Part shown: one piece after another, positions 18,501-24,893 of the stretch
Layout: the number at the start of each line of letters is the position of its first letter
Position numbering within the stretch: the first letter of the stretch is position 1
Assembly (NCBI RefSeq): GCF_030454045.1
Contig: NZ_JAKDJE010000006.1
Location: forward strand, 1 to 64,000
Direction of reading: 5' to 3'
DNA from: Psychrobacter sp.
GTDB lineage: Bacteria; Pseudomonadota; Gammaproteobacteria; Pseudomonadales; Moraxellaceae
Length of the DNA: 64,000 bases
Notes under the pieces: generated by a model
Told to the model about the DNA's origin: nothing
Database searches by the model: none
What the model saw: the letters and a program-made list of their open reading frames with translations, nothing else
Program-made: the position numbers and the translations under genes

Positions 18501-18722
18501 CAATGTACCGACCACACCGCCAAACATAACGGCTTTTTTGGCAACGCCAGCTAAAGTACCGCCAAAGCCCCTGACGCGCTGCTGTAAGCTGCTGGTGCTG
18601 CGGTCAGCACGTCTTGATGATCTGTTTAAATCATCTAACCCATTATCCAGATCATCTAGCGTACGGATGGCGGCTGTGCCATCTGCCGATATGACCAGTC
18701 CAAACCGTAATTCTTGACTCAT
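15504..18722 (-). CDS. Tail tape measure protein
   Basis: 1072 residues. An N-terminal helical/coiled region (LDDLDNGLDDLNRSSRRADR) is followed by the tape-measure signature region with QLITATGGTKQAAAAFDELTKFAS-like text. Hydrophobic stretches follow at about 370-430, then repeated DVIKNIVSTSFNVIKAIFGTS segments at about 510-600. The C-terminus holds MLIQFAMLRLAKAAVGMFADGGAF with GGLGVMGEAGPEAVMPL, typical of lambda gpH-like ends. It sets tail length; about 1070 residues suggests a tail near 150 nm by the usual 1.5 Å per residue rule (inference). Confidence 0.93.
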   Translation of the reverse strand: MSQELRFGLVISADGTAAIRTLDDLDNGLDDLNRSSRRADRSTSSLQQRVRGFGGTLAGVAKKAVMFGGVVGTLAGALSLNSLIDTQRQFDILNSQLITATGGTKQAAAAFDELTKFASTTPYALEQSVQGFVQLKNLGLDPSMRSMQSYGNFAAGMGKDLNQMIEAVADASTFEFERLKEFGIKASQQGDQVSFTFQGVTTTVAKNSKEIQEYLLAIGENKFGDAMANRAKTLDGAISNLGDNFNSFKLAVVQSGIGDAIKDIVVRSADGLSRMTDALKTPENAAKLKSTIATIAEAFGNLQGFVSQATGGIGRVMDALNTPENAERLQTALQAVGDGFSRLKDLAGQTGEVIGQVTDYFVANQEIIIPLASGIGAAAGAFLLFNGAIAAWTAIGTLATAVTAGFGAAVALVTSPVTLTLAAITGLVAVGVLLYRNWDTIKAKATEVFNSLPAPVQDAFANIKEIFTTVKDWAVAAFDFLAPNVKVTMDLVSAVFTAGWATIKGIFTTSFDVIKNIVSTSFNVIKAIFGTSINVIATVFNTGFDLVKNTIKTAFNAIKALARGDIAGFVSIIGGGLKNAVSIVTGGVANIAKAFGGLASKLYNIGIDAVQGLINGVKAKITGAISVAKNLASSVSDTVKNFFVIRSPSRLFKKFGEWLSIGLGLGIKAKESEAVRAALNLAQNVSNTMAGLKKDIALFGNNSQLAAFDYDRENGAFPGIKDSVLDELREYYRIKEDLIAQDKESQKWLMARGQLLDKAAQAQTNETNSLARFASNQQSRLADYEFETSLIGKKASEVERLRFEYDLLNQAEWIKQSLSEKGKQLLDQEVAQTMALRDAQVSLREQQQALKDNDWVGGMQSGFQSLVDGAQSLNETMTQATTGAFNKMGDSLAAFVTTGKLNFKDLAGSILQDISKMLIQFAMLRLAKAAVGMFADGGAFGSSGLLALAKGGAFNTHSIQYYANGDVFNKPTAFRHAGGLGVMGEAGPEAVMPLTRGPNGKLGVQVFGNQQSSQSAGVVNQVQIDVHISNEGTSTDVQTSSQDGKQLANSLKAVVLQTLQEQMRPGNMLAAR

Positions 18723-18756
18723 AGCTATTTACTCACCTACTTACCTAAATCAATAC

Positions 18757-18788
18757 AAAAAGCCCAGTGTTTAAGATAAACACTGGGC
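18757..18788 (-). terminator. Intrinsic terminator between tail chaperones and tape measure
   Basis: A perfect 12-bp stem GCCCAGTGTTTA / TAAACACTGGGC with a 3-nt loop, followed on the minus strand by TTTTTG. It lies between late box D and the tape-measure ATG, so it may attenuate rather than stop all transcription. Confidence 0.8.
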
Positions 18789-18796
18789 GATATAAG

Positions 18797-18820
18797 TATT
18801 ATTAAAGTGGCTTACTGATT
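18797..18820 (-). promoter_or_regulatory. Late box D, upstream of the tape-measure gene
   Basis: Minus-strand AGTAAGCCACTTTAATAA, the fourth copy of the late box. Its TAA is also the stop codon of the second tail chaperone. Unlike copies B and C, it has no clear TCTAAG leader and a terminator follows, so promoter function is less certain. Confidence 0.5.
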
Positions 18821-19159
18821 TGAGTTGGCTTTGTTTAGATGCTCATTGATCGCGTTGGCATAGCCTGCTATCGCTACACGCCAGTTGGTAAAGTCATCTG
18901 GTGTGACGGTGATGTCTTCACGGCGTAGCAGCACATCTATTGCTACCCAGTCCACGCCCATCACCGTACCGCTGTATGGGTTACGAGTCAGTACCACATA
19001 ATCAAATAGTGGCAGTATAGGCGTAAACTCACGCCAGACGGTCATCACTTCAAACTCAAACTCGCTTTGCTCGGTTGCCACACCAAACTCTGCAAACGCG
19101 TCATCGGTGGCTTGTTGTTCCGCTAGGTAGGCTTGATAGGCGTGCTCTTGAACCGCCAC
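18812..19159 (-). CDS. Tail assembly chaperone, frameshift-expressed part (lambda gpT-like)
   Basis: 115 residues if read from the GTG at 19159, but there is no ATG. The frame is open upstream to a slippery heptamer in the preceding gene (19186-19180), so the natural product is probably a -1 fusion to it. The sequence FEFEVMTVWREFTPILPLFDYVVLTRN resembles the DUF1799/chaperone region found between tail tube and tape measure. It should bind the tape measure during assembly and be absent from the virion. Confidence 0.78.
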   Translation of the reverse strand: MAVQEHAYQAYLAEQQATDDAFAEFGVATEQSEFEFEVMTVWREFTPILPLFDYVVLTRNPYSGTVMGVDWVAIDVLLRREDITVTPDDFTNWRVAIAGYANAINEHLNKANSNQ

Positions 19160-19176
19160 ATGCCGACCTAGCGCGA

Positions 19177-19548
19177 TTAGTTTTTTTGGTGTAGCTTATT
19201 ACCGCCGACGCTATCAAAGTAGCCATCGATGACGGCTTGACGAAATTCAGAGATAGCAAGCAGCTGTCGTTTGCTGTCTTCATTGAATTCTAAATCTTCA
19301 TCGTCCTCACCTTTAATCTGTCCTGGTAGCCAGCCCGCTAAGACTTTATCAAAGAAGTCGTTTTCGACATCTTCGGTGTGTTCAATGTCATGAGTGGATT
19401 GAATCCGTTCCATTAAACGCACGCGCTCATCATGCGGCAGACGGTTAAAGTTAACCTTGATGGGCATTTTTTTGTAGCTGCCATTGTGCGGCATCTTGAT
19501 AGTGATCGTCCAAGGGTAAGTATCAGCGACATCGCTCAGTTTAAACAT
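19177..19548 (-). CDS. Tail assembly chaperone (lambda gpG-like)
   Basis: 123 residues, acidic in its second half (EDVENDFFDKVLAGWLPGQIKGEDDEDLEF). Its position directly between the tail tube and tape-measure genes marks it as the gpG-type chaperone. Its last codons CAA AAA AAC TAA contain the heptamer A AAA AAC, the classical -1 slippery site. A slip would extend it through LIALGRH into the next frame, giving about 245 residues. Confidence 0.82.
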   Translation of the reverse strand: MFKLSDVADTYPWTITIKMPHNGSYKKMPIKVNFNRLPHDERVRLMERIQSTHDIEHTEDVENDFFDKVLAGWLPGQIKGEDDEDLEFNEDSKRQLLAISEFRQAVIDGYFDSVGGNKLHQKN

Positions 19549-19610
19549 GGTGTTATTCCTAATTTAAGTGGTTTTAAAAAGCAATTAAAAAGCGTTTAAT
19601 TGCTAGGGTT

Positions 19611-20537
19611 TTAACTAAATACAATGGTGTATGGCGGATTGCTCGCTGATTGCATGACACTACACTCAATCTCATAGCCGAGCGCGCCGTCCATATCAGT
19701 GGCCTTAGGGATATCGATAGCCACCGCAGGATAGTCCAGTTTGATTTTGTGACCGGCTGCCGTACCATGCTCTATGATTAATGGCATCTCATCCCCGTCC
19801 CAAGCTTTCTGATACAAGTTAATCTCACTAAGCTGCGGCGCACCAACGGCGATGGACACCATAGGCTTACGATCGCTAATCATTGAGGATTGATGATTGA
19901 CCATATCCAAGCTGGTCACTTCATTACCGGTAGTATGGCTAAAGGTTTTCATGGCGTAGTCTTTACCGCCCAATTTAAACACCGGCGTATTAGCAAAATT
20001 CACCGCTTTTGGAGTGACATAGCCTTCTATCAAAGTTACTAAATCACTGGGTTTGGCAATCGGTATCGTACCGCCGACCATGCTGATTTCAAACTCCCAA
20101 TAGCCCAGCTCGCCACTGTTTGCTGATAGCTTGATTTCGGCTTGGGCGCTTTTGCCCATGTGGAATTGTCCATCTAATAAGAAAGCGACGGTGCCAAAGC
20201 CCTCGTTTGTGGTCTCAGGCGTGTAGGTCACACTATCGACAGCAACGGTCTCAGAGTGACCAGCCATCAAGAATAAATCACGATACGCAGGCGCAGTGCC
20301 AGCGGTACCAGAGCTAGCAAAAGCCACCTTGCCGGTGATTTTTACTTTGTCGGTGGTGCGGTGTTTTTTATTTGCGCCCCAGCTTTCACCGTCTTTTTCT
20401 TGCTCGACAGTATCACCTTCAAAGCTAATATCGACGTCTTTAGTTTCGACAGGCTCGAGCTGACTGGGGAGTAAGTCACCCACGCCCCATAGCAGCAGTT
20501 TTTTCTTAAATTTACGACTTAATGCAACGTTTGGCAT
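19611..20537 (-). CDS. Major tail tube protein
   Basis: 308 residues. MPNVALSRKFKKKLLLWGVG, VDISFEGDTVEQEKDGES and a repeated beta-strand pattern in both halves are in line with siphovirus tail tube proteins. Residues about 185-300 look like a second domain. It lies between the tail terminator and chaperones, the normal place for it. There is no sheath gene in the prophage, so the tail is non-contractile. Confidence 0.85.
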   Translation of the reverse strand: MPNVALSRKFKKKLLLWGVGDLLPSQLEPVETKDVDISFEGDTVEQEKDGESWGANKKHRTTDKVKITGKVAFASSGTAGTAPAYRDLFLMAGHSETVAVDSVTYTPETTNEGFGTVAFLLDGQFHMGKSAQAEIKLSANSGELGYWEFEISMVGGTIPIAKPSDLVTLIEGYVTPKAVNFANTPVFKLGGKDYAMKTFSHTTGNEVTSLDMVNHQSSMISDRKPMVSIAVGAPQLSEINLYQKAWDGDEMPLIIEHGTAAGHKIKLDYPAVAIDIPKATDMDGALGYEIECSVMQSASNPPYTIVFS

Positions 20538-20546
20538 GATTTGCTC

Positions 20547-20996
20547 CTATTTGCCTTGTTGATTGATGCGTTGTGTATAACCCAGCTCATAGATGTCGGC
20601 CCACACGTGCAAGCTGTCTTTGAGATCGACTAGGCCGCCAGTAACGAATTTGAGCGGCTCAGTGTCCGCGCCTTTTTTGTCCGTGCAGACGTAGCCGCTG
20701 ATGGCACTAAAAACAGCGGATTGCATGTCTTCAGCCGTATCACCCGCTGCCGCACCGTAAGCATCACTGTAGTTACTACAAATAGTAATTACCTGATAGC
20801 GCTCAGCGACATCCTGATAATAGTCGCTATTAGATTGCGCTTGGGTTTCAAGCTTGATGACATAACAGCCTTCAGTGGTATTGCGGTTTTTTAGGACCTC
20901 GTCAAGCTGGCCGCTATCAGCGACTTCAACAAACAGTCGGTCATGCGCTTGGTCATAGTCTTCAATGCGCTGAGCGATTTGCTTTCTAATTCTCAT
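20547..20996 (-). CDS. Tail terminator / head-tail joining protein (Mu gp37-like, DUF1834)
   Basis: About 149 residues. The start MRIRKQIAQRIEDYDQ is chosen because the longer frame begins inside the G-like gene. The blocks FVEVADSGQLDEV, GCYVIKLETQAQSN and VTGGLVDLKDSLHVWADIYEL are in the style of the DUF1834 family. It caps the tail tube and joins it to the head. Start and upstream stop are four bases apart. Confidence 0.72.
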   Translation of the reverse strand: MRIRKQIAQRIEDYDQAHDRLFVEVADSGQLDEVLKNRNTTEGCYVIKLETQAQSNSDYYQDVAERYQVITICSNYSDAYGAAAGDTAEDMQSAVFSAISGYVCTDKKGADTEPLKFVTGGLVDLKDSLHVWADIYELGYTQRINQQGK

Positions 20997-20997
20997 C

Positions 20998-21477
20998 TCA
21001 TTCCGCCAATGCTTGTCTGATAAACTGATTGATGGCGTTGGCATCGTCTGCACTGACGCCTAGATAGGGTCTGGCTGGTATACCGCCGCCACCGTCTTGA
21101 TGGCGACGGGCATATTCTTCATTAGAGCCGACATTGACGCTGTCACTGCTCACGTTATAAGTAATGGACTGTAGCAAGTTGCCCGATTGTTCAAGCAACC
21201 CGCCACCTGAGGGTTCCAATATCCAGCGTCCTAATCCAGCGACTGGATTTTTACGTCTGATACCTGAGCGCTTGAGGCTGGCATAGTTTGGATTGACGTA
21301 ACTTTGCCAAGGCGTGCCTTCAGGCGATTTTTTTTCATCGGCGATACGAGATTTGGCACTTTCGGTAAGCTCGTTACCGATACTGTCAAGCACAGGTCTT
21401 AAGTCATCGGTATGCGCACGCAACCGAGCAAACAGATCACGACAGTCATTCATACCATCCCAAGTTACTGTGCTCAT
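20998..21477 (-). CDS. Phage virion morphogenesis protein (Mu gpG-like)
   Basis: 159 residues. IGNELTESAKSRIADEKKSPEGTPWQSY and LLEQSGNLLQSITYNVSSDSV...GSNEEYARRHQDGG, ending in ARPYLGVS, match the virion morphogenesis/tail completion family (PF05069). It helps join head and tail. A SD-like GAGG precedes the ATG. Confidence 0.88.
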   Translation of the reverse strand: MSTVTWDGMNDCRDLFARLRAHTDDLRPVLDSIGNELTESAKSRIADEKKSPEGTPWQSYVNPNYASLKRSGIRRKNPVAGLGRWILEPSGGGLLEQSGNLLQSITYNVSSDSVNVGSNEEYARRHQDGGGGIPARPYLGVSADDANAINQFIRQALAE

Positions 21478-21632
21478 CCTAACCTCGACTGTGATTAACC
21501 GACCAAACCCTTTTTAAATGGCTTTAAACCCCGTTTAAATTCGTTCAAAGATGGCTTATCGTGCTACCGCCACACTTTTATCTTTTCAAGTACCTTAGAG
21601 AGCGTTTAAGAGCGAGTCTCTTTGTGAGCGTG

Positions 21633-22082
21633 TTAAGTCAAACGACCCATTGTTGTACGGGTAAACTGTCTGTCCTCGCTGCTGATATCCGCATGATGAC
21701 TTGGCGCATCATCTGTAGGATCATCATCAGGGATAGACAAGCCCAGACTGGTATCACCTTTAGCAAAGCGCTCTAAGTGCTTGATAGCATCGTCGTATAG
21801 CTTAGTAGTGGCATTATCGGACTTGCCTGTATTGCCAAGCTTCACCTTTAGGTAATACACCGCCAAGTCGATGGCAAGGGTCTTAACCAAGGCAGGAACG
21901 ATAGCAAGCGGTAGGCTGACCCGCTGACCGATGTAGCTGTCAATGATGCCTGTACCGTCCGCTATCGCTGCCTCTGCCACTGGCACATTGATACTATCTG
22001 AGCGCTGCTTTGGATTGGTCAGCTCTATGACCGTTTGCTTGCCCAGCCGTAACTCCAAGTCTGTGACAGCAGCGTAGCTCAT
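21633..22082 (-). CDS. Head completion adaptor (Mu gp36-like, DUF1320)
   Basis: 149 residues. The start MSYAAVTDLELRLGKQTVIELTN and the helix set AIADGTGIIDSYIGQRVSLPL...LVKTLAIDLAVYYLK are the DUF1320/gp36 signature. It is expected at the portal-tail connector. Its ATG overlaps the stop of the HI1506-like gene. Confidence 0.88.
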   Translation of the reverse strand: MSYAAVTDLELRLGKQTVIELTNPKQRSDSINVPVAEAAIADGTGIIDSYIGQRVSLPLAIVPALVKTLAIDLAVYYLKVKLGNTGKSDNATTKLYDDAIKHLERFAKGDTSLGLSIPDDDPTDDAPSHHADISSEDRQFTRTTMGRLT

Positions 22083-22636
22083 TAGTCGTTACTCGCAGCA
22101 TGCTCAGCAGCAAGCACGTCCCAAGCAGCATCACGCTCTTTGGCGCTGACATCCAAGCCTAACTCTTGTAGTACATAAACCGTAGGCTTGTCGGCAGTGA
22201 CATCCAAATTTAGACCACGGATCGCCTCAACGATCGTCTCTAGATGATCAGCAGGCGCTTTTGGTACTTTAGCGCTTTGAGCCTCACTCGTAACTGGCTC
22301 AGATGTCGCTGCTGTGCCCGTATCTGTGTCTGCTGTAGGCGTTGGCTCATTTTCCAGCTCATCGACAATAATAAAGGCTGGGTCAGACGCATTAGTGGCA
22401 TCAGATAGAGTGTCTTCAGATGCCGAATGATCGACATTGACAGTGTTATCGCCTGTTTCAACATCGTCAGCTCCTTCTGAAAGCACCTTCACTTGTAAAT
22501 GGCGATCGGACTCAAGTACTGCCAGCTCATTGTCATCCACTTCGATTTGTTTGGGCTTGTCTGTAAATTGCATACCGTTCCGAAATCGGCTTTGGCAGCC
22601 AGTAGCAATAACAGAGATTAAAAACAGCTTACTCAT
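22082..22636 (-). CDS. Mu-like gp35 / HI1506-related head protein
   Basis: 184 residues. SRFRNGMQFTDKPKQIEVDDNELAVLESDRHL at the N-terminus resembles the HI1506-related proteins next to gpT in Mu-like prophages. An acidic, Thr/Ser/Glu-rich low-complexity linker (about 60-125) is followed by a helical C-terminal domain with a SAP/HeH-like pattern (LETIVEAIRGLN ... VLQELGLDVSAKERDAAW). It is probably a decoration or minor head protein (inference). Confidence 0.7.
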   Translation of the reverse strand: MSKLFLISVIATGCQSRFRNGMQFTDKPKQIEVDDNELAVLESDRHLQVKVLSEGADDVETGDNTVNVDHSASEDTLSDATNASDPAFIIVDELENEPTPTADTDTGTAATSEPVTSEAQSAKVPKAPADHLETIVEAIRGLNLDVTADKPTVYVLQELGLDVSAKERDAAWDVLAAEHAASND

Positions 22637-22665
22637 GATTACATCCTTTTATAATAAGATTTGGA

Positions 22666-22692
22666 TTAGGCTGCCCGTATCAAGCAGCCTAA
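22666..22692 (-). other. Hairpin after the major head gene
   Basis: A 9-bp stem TTAGGCTGC / GCAGCCTAA with a 9-nt loop, immediately after the gpT stop. It has no T-run, so it may slow transcription or protect the 3' end of the abundant head mRNA rather than terminate. Confidence 0.55.
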
Positions 22693-22703
22693 CCTGAGAT
22701 GAA

Positions 22704-23615
22704 TTAAACGCGCTGAGTGACCAGCACATCCACCACGTCTTTGTTGATGTTAGTTTGACCGTTCGCTAGCTTGTCGGCTTTAACTAGCTCTAGTGCTTTG
22801 GCACGTAGTGCAGGTGGCACGACAAGTAAGCTTGGATTAATATCTAGCTCACGACCGCCATCGGCTACTTGTGACTGCATGTGAGCGATAGCAGCGTTTA
22901 GCGTGTCAGCGGTCAATGGCTTGTTGGACTTATACGCCATCTGCCAAAATCCATAACCGACGTTATGACGCGCTCGAGCGCCCCAGCGAAATAGATCTAG
23001 CATAAAGACCGACTCATCATCCAGCTTGGTCATAGCGGTCAGCTCAATTTCTTTACGCTTTTGAAAGATGATGGGCTTGATCACATTGCTGGTATCAAGC
23101 AGATACCAGGACGGATCACCGCTCACAGCATCATAGTCTAGATTAGATACCGTAGTGGCCACACCCGTGCCATCATGATTTGGGTACACAGGATGATCGG
23201 TATCAAAAAAGTTTTGACCGTCATAGCACATTTTCTCATGGCCTGTTTTTAATGCATCAAATACTAATTTGTCTGGATGCTGACTGGCACGGCGGCCGTG
23301 CGCTTGGGCAAGTGGTGTTAACGTGCCTAGATTATCGTCTTCGATGTCAGTACGCTTTACCGCAATCGTTGATTCGTACAGCTTATTGACGATGCTATAA
23401 GCGTGAGTCGTGATATCTTTGAGCACGCGCTCACCGATCCACTCACGCATCTCTGGCAGCTCACCAAGCCAGTCATAAGTATTGCTAGCTGTGCTGGACG
23501 GTACGACCGTTGCGATCTGAGTGTATTCAGGCTCGACGCTATCGAGACCGTTTTGGAAGGTCTTTTTAATCGCCGTATTTAGCGCGGTTAAGGTGGCTGC
23601 ATTAACTAAAGCCAT
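22704..23615 (-). CDS. Major head protein (Mu gpT-like)
   Basis: 303 residues of the Mu-like major head subunit family. Recognised by FQNGLDSVEPEYTQIATVVPSSTASNTYDWLG near the N-terminus, FDTDHPVYPNHDGTG in the middle, WYLLDTSNVIKPIIFQKRK, and the C-terminal NPSLLVVPPALRAKALEL. It forms the capsid shell. An SD-like AAGGAA lies 7 nt before the ATG. Confidence 0.93.
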   Translation of the reverse strand: MALVNAATLTALNTAIKKTFQNGLDSVEPEYTQIATVVPSSTASNTYDWLGELPEMREWIGERVLKDITTHAYSIVNKLYESTIAVKRTDIEDDNLGTLTPLAQAHGRRASQHPDKLVFDALKTGHEKMCYDGQNFFDTDHPVYPNHDGTGVATTVSNLDYDAVSGDPSWYLLDTSNVIKPIIFQKRKEIELTAMTKLDDESVFMLDLFRWGARARHNVGYGFWQMAYKSNKPLTADTLNAAIAHMQSQVADGGRELDINPSLLVVPPALRAKALELVKADKLANGQTNINKDVVDVLVTQRV

Positions 23616-23701
23616 GGCGGTTTTCCTTGTAATTTATAAATAAGATTAGATTAAAGGTCTGCTATTAAATGCTTGTTATTAAGTGCTTAGGACAGTAAGG
23701 C

Positions 23702-24166
23702 TTAGTCTAAGACCACGCCCATTTGCGCCAAGATACCTTGTTGCTCACTGTTAAGCTCAGTGGCGCTGCCGTCATTTTTCGGCGATTTATCAGGCAGGTT
23801 ACTCTCACCAATGACGGGTGCTTTTTTGGCAACGAACTCTTTAAAGTCATTTAGGCCACTCTCAGTAGAGCAATACACTGCATAAAACTCGCGATCAGCT
23901 GGGGCAATCTTTTTATCTTTGATGGCCGCATTGAGCGCCGTTTCTACTGCCTCGTTGTGCTTTTCAGTTTCAAGCGCTGCAAGCTTGGCATTGGCAGTAT
24001 TAAGTTCCGTGACCACCTGATTATGGGTAGCTTGCGGTACAAAGCTATTTAGATCAGGCGTCTTCGTCGCCACCGAAGCGGCTTTCAAATCTTTGATAGC
24101 GTCAATTGCCGTCGATTGATCGGCATCTGCTGCGAGGCCAAGGGCTGCGAGTAATGCTGCTAACAT
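23702..24166 (-). CDS. Scaffolding protein from internal start (Mu gpZ-like)
   Basis: A nested in-frame product of about 154 residues starting MLAALLAALGLAADADQ, residue 176 of the protease. AAAGGA lies 8 nt before this ATG on the minus strand, better than the ribosome site of the full-length gene. This mirrors Mu, where gpZ shares its C-terminus with gpI. It would be the internal scaffold removed during capsid maturation. Confidence 0.72.
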   Translation of the reverse strand: MLAALLAALGLAADADQSTAIDAIKDLKAASVATKTPDLNSFVPQATHNQVVTELNTANAKLAALETEKHNEAVETALNAAIKDKKIAPADREFYAVYCSTESGLNDFKEFVAKKAPVIGESNLPDKSPKNDGSATELNSEQQGILAQMGVVLD

Positions 24167-24691
24167 GGTGTCGTCCTTTTGTGTGGTTGTGGTATTTAGG
24201 GTTCGAGAGTCCTCCGCCTTATTTAAAGCAGGGACATATAAGTTAGGCTTATTGGTCAGGCCCACACTACATAGCGCATGCACAGCGCCATCTTTAGTGG
24301 TATGAAAAGCAGGGCTGTAGAACTTATAGCGCTTATCGTCGATGGATTCTTTACCCAGCGTATTTAGCTCAAGCAGTCCTAAGATATGGTCTTGCTCGAC
24401 TTTGAGCTGAGTGACCCAGCCACTCGCTTGAGTGTTAGCAGTGATTTCACTGGCATGGTCGTTATCGAGGATAAAAGGTAAGGTGGTGTTTTTGACGACT
24501 TGCTCAGGGTCGCTATTGGTCCAGCTACGGCCATCACGCCCAGTAAATGCGCCGATAGGGATAAGTGGTAACCATATCCCGTCATCTGCATCGATCTTGG
24601 AGGGCAAGCGACGGCAAAGTGTGGTGACTATTGCATCACTGGCATCACTCTGACTGGTACTATTAAGCGTGGTATATAAGTGTTTTTTCAT
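23702..24691 (-). CDS. Head maturation protease with scaffold domain (Mu gpI-like)
   Basis: 329 residues. The N-terminal half (IPIGAFTGRDGRSWTNSDPEQV ... LPFILDNDHASEI ... YKFYSPAFHTTKDG) is the Mu gpI protease family. The C-terminal part (about 176-329) is helical and low in complexity, as expected for the scaffold, which in Mu is made separately as gpZ. An internal start at 24166 supports that here. It begins at a late promoter element (24692-24746), with an ATG almost at the predicted transcript start. Confidence 0.88.
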   Translation of the reverse strand: MKKHLYTTLNSTSQSDASDAIVTTLCRRLPSKIDADDGIWLPLIPIGAFTGRDGRSWTNSDPEQVVKNTTLPFILDNDHASEITANTQASGWVTQLKVEQDHILGLLELNTLGKESIDDKRYKFYSPAFHTTKDGAVHALCSVGLTNKPNLYVPALNKAEDSRTLNTTTTQKDDTMLAALLAALGLAADADQSTAIDAIKDLKAASVATKTPDLNSFVPQATHNQVVTELNTANAKLAALETEKHNEAVETALNAAIKDKKIAPADREFYAVYCSTESGLNDFKEFVAKKAPVIGESNLPDKSPKNDGSATELNSEQQGILAQMGVVLD

Positions 24692-24746
24692 ATTACTTAG
24701 AGTAGCAATATGTGTAAGTGTCGGTTATTAAAGTGGTTTACTGATT
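24692..24746 (-). promoter_or_regulatory. Late promoter element B, upstream of protease/scaffold gene
   Basis: Minus-strand box AGTAAACCACTTTAATAA within 24746-24723, an imperfect dyad (AGTAAA, 4-nt gap, TTTAAT). A -10-like CATATT follows at 24712-24707, then ACTCTAAGTAAT and the ATG. It has the same layout and spacing as element C at 14875-14929. Confidence 0.72.
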
Positions 24747-24797
24747 TTCTTGAGTGGAGGCTTGCTTGGTGCGGGTTGCGCGGGATATACTAATAAT

Positions 24798-24888
24798 ATA
24801 GCGATGGGGGTTACCAACTGGAAAGGGTCGCCTGATATTCTTAGCAATATCCGCATTATCCTGTTCGAATCAGGCAAACCATCGCTAT
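24798..24888. ncRNA. Candidate structured RNA element, tRNA-like fold
   Basis: A 91-nt non-coding segment closed by a perfect 10-bp stem, ATAGCGATGG (24798-24807) with CCATCGCTAT (24879-24888). Inside are GCCTGAT / ATCAGGC, and a competing GATATT / AATATC hairpin. On the plus strand a T-arm-like CCTG-TTCGAAT-CAGG occurs, but the arms do not fit a functional tRNA. It lies between the F-like gene stop and late element B. Strand and function unknown; stability was not computed. Confidence 0.4.
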
Positions 24889-24893
24889 TCTCT

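Noticed and set aside
18757..18772. Phage terminator and host insertion site share AAAAAGCCCAGTGT, suggesting homology-guided insertion
   Set aside because: The host part is only AAAAAGCCCAG; the TGT comes from the phage terminus. GCCCAG stems are common in terminators, and Mu-type insertion does not need homology.
24798..24888. Functional tRNA on the plus strand
   Set aside because: Acceptor-like stem and T-arm-like loop exist, but T-stem has 4 bp, four extra bases precede the acceptor 3' strand, and the anticodon loop length is wrong.
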